Assembly (NCBI GenBank): GCA_016744275.1
Contig: JADGEP010000025.1
Coordinates: 1 to 17,928 of the forward strand
Reading direction: 5' to 3'
DNA: 17,928 nt
Origin: Candidatus Krumholzibacteriia bacterium
GTDB taxonomy: Bacteria > Krumholzibacteriota > Krumholzibacteriia > LZORAL124-64-63
Under the pieces are notes generated by a model. That model searched no databases, had not been told where the DNA came from, and saw only the letters and a program-made list of their open reading frames with translations. Positions 14,870 through 17,928 of the stretch are shown here, piece after piece. The translations under genes and the position numbers were made by a program. How positions within the stretch are numbered: the stretch's first letter is position 1; every line of letters starts with the position of its first letter.

Positions 14870-15510
14870 GACATCGCCTCCGCACCAGGCTGATTCTCGG
14901 GGCCTCCGCCCAAATCGGTAACGGCTTTGGCCAGTTCGATGCGCGCCCGGCTGGAACGGCTTTTGACCGTGCCAAGCGGCAGGTCCAACATGCCGCTGAT
15001 CTCCTCCAGAGGCAGCCCCTGGATATCTTTCAGCACGATGATTTCCCGGTTGATCTCGCTCAATTTCTGCAGCGCCCGATGCACCATTCGTTGGCGTGTG
15101 GAGCTGATCAGGCGGTCTTCGGGAGTGGGCCCGCCGTGCTTCAGGCCGACCATGTCGTCAGCCGGGATGTCCTGCCGGGGGGGCCGGGCTTTGCGACGGC
15201 GCAAGTGGTCAATGCAAGCGTTGCGGGCGATGCGCAGCATCCAGGAGACGAATTTTTCGGCGTCGATACAGGTTTCCAGGCGCTGGTAGATCCGGACGAA
15301 GATGTCCTGAGCGAGATCCAGGGCTTCGTCCTGTTCTCCCACGTAACCATAGGCTACGGCGCAGATTCGTCCTTGATGCTGTCTCACGAGCACCTCCCAG
15401 GCCAATTCGTCGCCGGCTTGGCAACGTCTCAGCAGTTCTGTCTGGTCTACTTGCATGCGGTCGATCGCTCCCTGGCCGTGATTCCGAGGATTCGCACTTT
15501 CGATCTCCAT
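14866..15510 (-). CDS. ECF-family RNA polymerase sigma factor
   Basis: A 214-residue group 4 sigma factor. Region 2 runs from about 25 to 107, with DEALDLAQDIFVRIYQRL and the DNA-contacting FVSWMLRIARNACIDHLRRRK. A linker (about 108-140) leads to region 4 (about 142-195) with REIIVLKDIQGLPLEEIS and the recognition helix LPLGTVKSRSSRAR. There are no extra C-terminal domains. The ATG at 15510 has GGAG five bases before it; an alternative ATG at 15456, also with an AGGGAG-like site, would drop 18 non-conserved residues. It is first in a three-gene run with its anti-sigma factor and a TM2 protein. A GAACC-N16-CGTCT element just upstream suggests it transcribes its own gene. Confidence 0.96.
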   Translation of the reverse strand: MEIESANPRNHGQGAIDRMQVDQTELLRRCQAGDELAWEVLVRQHQGRICAVAYGYVGEQDEALDLAQDIFVRIYQRLETCIDAEKFVSWMLRIARNACIDHLRRRKARPPRQDIPADDMVGLKHGGPTPEDRLISSTRQRMVHRALQKLSEINREIIVLKDIQGLPLEEISGMLDLPLGTVKSRSSRARIELAKAVTDLGGGPENQPGAEAMS

Positions 15511-15529
15511 TCACTCTCCATAGCCCCAC

Positions 15530-15555
15530 AGACGCACCCCGGATGTCAATGGTTC
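15530..15555 (-). promoter_or_regulatory. Candidate ECF-type autoregulatory promoter of the sigma gene
   Basis: Minus strand: GAACC (plus 15551-15555), 16 bases, then CGTCT (plus 15530-15534), with 19 bases from there to the ATG. GAAC-type -35 and CGT-type -10 boxes with 16-17 base spacing are the general ECF pattern. The resulting leader would be short and would contain the Shine-Dalgarno GGAG. An A9 run lies just upstream. By-eye assignment. Confidence 0.55.
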
Positions 15556-15568
15556 GGTGGAAAGTGGC

Positions 15569-15577
15569 TTTTTTTTT
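15569..15577. promoter_or_regulatory. T9/A9 tract shared by two divergent promoters
   Basis: Nine consecutive T on the plus strand in otherwise GC-rich DNA, placed between the two candidate ECF -35 boxes (14 bases from the minus-strand one, 5 from the plus-strand one). The position suits an UP-like element or a bent A-tract. The run could also be prone to slippage. Confidence 0.4.
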
Positions 15578-15582
15578 GGAAT

Positions 15583-15608
15583 GGAACAATTCGCCCTTCA
15601 TGCCGTAT
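15583..15608 (+). promoter_or_regulatory. Candidate ECF-type promoter of the DUF5916 gene
   Basis: Plus strand: GGAAC (15583-15587), 16 bases, then CGTAT (15604-15608), 44 bases before the ATG at 15653. It resembles the element found on the opposite strand for the sigma gene (GAAC core, CGT core, spacing within one base), so both may be read by the same ECF sigma factor. Confidence 0.5.
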
Positions 15609-15652
15609 TTTGCCACTATTCAACGCCATCCCCTGAACCACTCGGAGCGCCG

Positions 15653-17928
15653 ATGCCCTCGTCCACCGTGTTCTCAGTCCGCCTGGCTGTGCTGTGCTTG
15701 TGCCTGGGCCTGGCCCCCAACGCTTTTGCCCAGGATTACCTGCCCCATTTTTCACCCACCGGCGGCGGGCCCACCCACTCCGACCAGGCCAACGGCACCA
15801 CCACGGCGGTGCCCAGCCTTGAGGCCTTCCGGGTCGAAAACGACGGCATCACCATGGACGGCGTCCTGGATGAACCCGCGTGGCAATATGCCCAGACAGG
15901 TTGGGGATTTCGCCAGGCCGACCCCGAACGTGGAGCCGAGGCCTCGGTGCAGTCGGTGTTCAAGGTCGCCTACGACGACAACGCCATCTATTTTGCCATG
16001 GCCTGCTATGAAGCGGACATGAGCAATGTCACCAGCTATCTCAGTCGCCGCGATGAGATCGGCGCTTCCGATGTTGTCAGCATCTACATCGACCCCTACC
16101 ACGACAAGACCACCGGCTACAACTTCCGCGTGAATGCCGACGGCGTGATGCAGGACGACTACATCTATGACAACGGCAACCGGGACCGCGACTGGAATGC
16201 CGTGTGGCAGGCCGAAGTTTCTGAGGATAAAAACGGCTGGTATGTCGAAATCCGGGTGCCTTTTTCCGCCATCCGCTTCAAGCCCGAAGACAACATGACC
16301 TGGGGACTGCAGGCCTATCGCTGGCTGCACGGGCGCGGCGAAGACACGGGCTGGGTCATGTGGGACCGCAACCCGAGCGGCTTTGTCAGCCGCTGGGGCC
16401 AGTTGACCGGATTGTCTGGTATCGAAAATCCCAGCAAGCTTGAAGTGCTGCCCTATCTGGTGACAAAGCACACCGATCCCGCCATTGACGGCCCCGATGA
16501 CCAATGGGAGCACAACCAGAATCTGGGCGCCGATTTCAAATACAACCTGACAGCCAACCTCACGCTCAATGCGACCTTTCAGCCGGACTTTGGCCAGGTT
16601 GAAGCCGATCCGGCCACTTTGAATCTTTCGCCGTTTGAAACGTTCTACCGGGAGAAGCGACCCTTCTTTGTGGAAGGCGCGCGCTATTTTCAGCATCCCG
16701 ATTTCAACCTCTTCTATTCGAGGCGGATCGGCACCGGCGATCCCAACGCGCGCATTCGCAGCGCCGCCAAGTTGACGGGGAAAATCGGTGGCGATTTTTC
16801 AGTGGCCGTGCTGTCGGCCGTCACCGATATCGGTCAATCCGGACGAGCCCACAACCCCTTTGTCGGCGGCACTCAAAAAGCGACCTTCAATCTGGTGCGA
16901 TTGGGCAAGGAATTCGCCGAGGGCAATCACCGGGTGAACCTGATGGGCACGGCTGTCAAACGCGACAAAAGCTCTTTTGCCGAGGCGAATCGACGCCTGC
17001 AACGAGACGGCTATACCGGCGGTCTCGATTTTGAGTTGAATTTCAAAGACCGCGAATACCAACTGTCCGGCTCGGCGGTCGGCACCATGGTCGATCCTTT
17101 CGCAGACAGGTTTGACCCGACTCCCAGCGGCGAGACCCGATACGGAACCGGTGGCAGGCTGAGCGCCGACAAGCGCGGCGGCAACTGGCGCGGTTCATTG
17201 ACCGGTCGCTGGGAAAGCGACAAACTGGATCCCAACGACATGGGATTCCTGAGCGCACCGGATGAAAAAGTGGTCGCCGCGGACATCGAATATCGCTACG
17301 CCGCCGATGGCAGCGGCGGGGCCTTCAATCAGGCCCAATTCGAACTCGAGGTCTACAAAAGTTGGTTGTATGCCGGCAATTCCGGCACCGCGTTTGGTGG
17401 TGACGAGGAAGCCTGGAGCTACGGCCGTGGCCATGGGCAATCCAGTGGTGTGCATTTTAATGCCTGGGGCCAGCACAGGTCCTTCCATCAGGGCTGGATA
17501 TTTGTGGGGCAGGCTTTTGACCGCACGGAAAAATACAAGACCCGCCGGTTCGAAGATGCGCGCGGTCCGCTGATGACCCAACCCGGTTGGACCAACATCG
17601 CGGCCGGCATCACCTCCGACTGGCGCAAGCCCGTCTCGGTGCATGCTGAAATCCACACCGACTTTGGCGAAAACCTGAGCGGTTTGGCCGGCGAACTGGG
17701 CCTGACCTGGCGCCAAAACCAGCATTTCTCCCACGAGGTCGGGATTGGCGTGCGGCACAATCAGACCGACGCCCAGTGGATTGAAAACTTTGAAAATACG
17801 GGCGCCCGTCCCGGCGTGCAGGGCATTGGCGGCGTCGACTATGTGTTTGGCGAACTGGACCAAATGATCTGGGACCTGACCGTGCGGTCAAGCGTGCTCT
17901 TTGACCGCGAACGCAGCCTGCAATTGTA
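15653..17928 (+). CDS. CBM9-like/DUF5916 outer-membrane beta-barrel protein (3' end outside window)
   Basis: 758 codons are visible and the frame is open to the window edge. Residues 1-26 form a signal peptide (AFA cleavage site). Residues about 57-235 form a carbohydrate-binding family 9-like domain (ITMDGVLDEPAW; IYIDPYHDKTTGYNF; WNAVWQAEV). From about 240 onward is the DUF5916 barrel region, with the family hallmarks FQPDFGQVEADP, LSPFETFYREKRPFFVEGA and YSRRIG, then long alternating aromatic/charged strands. The family is common in FCB-group and related bacteria; its substrate is not established. The start is supported by GGAG five bases upstream. It diverges from the ECF sigma gene, whose promoter region it shares. 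Usual length is about 750-900 residues, so probably little is missing. Confidence 0.92.
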   Translation, partial: MPSSTVFSVRLAVLCLCLGLAPNAFAQDYLPHFSPTGGGPTHSDQANGTTTAVPSLEAFRVENDGITMDGVLDEPAWQYAQTGWGFRQADPERGAEASVQSVFKVAYDDNAIYFAMACYEADMSNVTSYLSRRDEIGASDVVSIYIDPYHDKTTGYNFRVNADGVMQDDYIYDNGNRDRDWNAVWQAEVSEDKNGWYVEIRVPFSAIRFKPEDNMTWGLQAYRWLHGRGEDTGWVMWDRNPSGFVSRWGQLTGLSGIENPSKLEVLPYLVTKHTDPAIDGPDDQWEHNQNLGADFKYNLTANLTLNATFQPDFGQVEADPATLNLSPFETFYREKRPFFVEGARYFQHPDFNLFYSRRIGTGDPNARIRSAAKLTGKIGGDFSVAVLSAVTDIGQSGRAHNPFVGGTQKATFNLVRLGKEFAEGNHRVNLMGTAVKRDKSSFAEANRRLQRDGYTGGLDFELNFKDREYQLSGSAVGTMVDPFADRFDPTPSGETRYGTGGRLSADKRGGNWRGSLTGRWESDKLDPNDMGFLSAPDEKVVAADIEYRYAADGSGGAFNQAQFELEVYKSWLYAGNSGTAFGGDEEAWSYGRGHGQSSGVHFNAWGQHRSFHQGWIFVGQAFDRTEKYKTRRFEDARGPLMTQPGWTNIAAGITSDWRKPVSVHAEIHTDFGENLSGLAGELGLTWRQNQHFSHEVGIGVRHNQTDAQWIENFENTGARPGVQGIGGVDYVFGELDQMIWDLTVRSSVLFDRERSLQL

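Noticed and set aside
15752..16696. A 314-codon open frame antisense to the DUF5916 gene
   Set aside because: The plus strand carries unmistakable CBM9/DUF5916 motifs through this region; the antisense product is Val/Gly-rich with no motifs.

Overview
The window looks like chromosomal DNA from a GC-rich, Gram-negative (diderm) bacterium. Several predicted products need an outer membrane: a TonB-dependent receptor, a CBM9/DUF5916 outer-membrane protein, and a periplasmic MsrB with a signal peptide. Rubrerythrin and phosphotransacylase/acyl-kinase genes suggest anaerobic or facultative acid metabolism. The gene mix would fit a lineage of the FCB superphylum or a deltaproteobacterium-like group, but nothing here fixes the taxonomy. 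Genes are tightly packed, with no gene-free stretch above about 150 bases. I see no RNA genes, insertion sequences, CRISPR arrays or phage genes.

Layout. 1-2124 (+): tail of a hexapeptide acyltransferase, then a TonB-dependent receptor. 2129-6490 (-): in transcription order, a fused phosphotransacylase-butyrate kinase, a stand-alone phosphate butyryltransferase overlapping it by 4 bases, rubrerythrin (own candidate promoter, clear terminator) and secreted MsrB. 6590-8585 (+): a YkuD-family enzyme without a signal peptide, overlapping a MurC/Mpl-type ligase; this reads as a cytoplasmic peptidoglycan-recycling pair. 8597-10973 (-): a soluble hybrid histidine kinase and a CheY-like receiver. 11074-13472 (+): a GT4 glycosyltransferase and a second soluble histidine kinase. 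13441-15510 (-): an ECF sigma factor, its zinc-finger anti-sigma factor and a TM2-type membrane protein. 15653-end (+): a CBM9/DUF5916 outer-membrane protein cut by the window edge.

How the parts fit. The strongest regulatory signal is the 142-base divergent region between the ECF sigma gene and the DUF5916 gene. Each side carries a GAAC-type -35 element and a CGT-type -10 element at ECF-like spacing, flanking a shared run of nine T. This suggests an autoregulated envelope-stress regulon that includes the outer-membrane protein. The two most unusual gene-level observations are the fusion enzyme, whose phosphotransacylase half seems to lack its catalytic Ser-Arg motif, and the leaderless YkuD plus Mur ligase pair.
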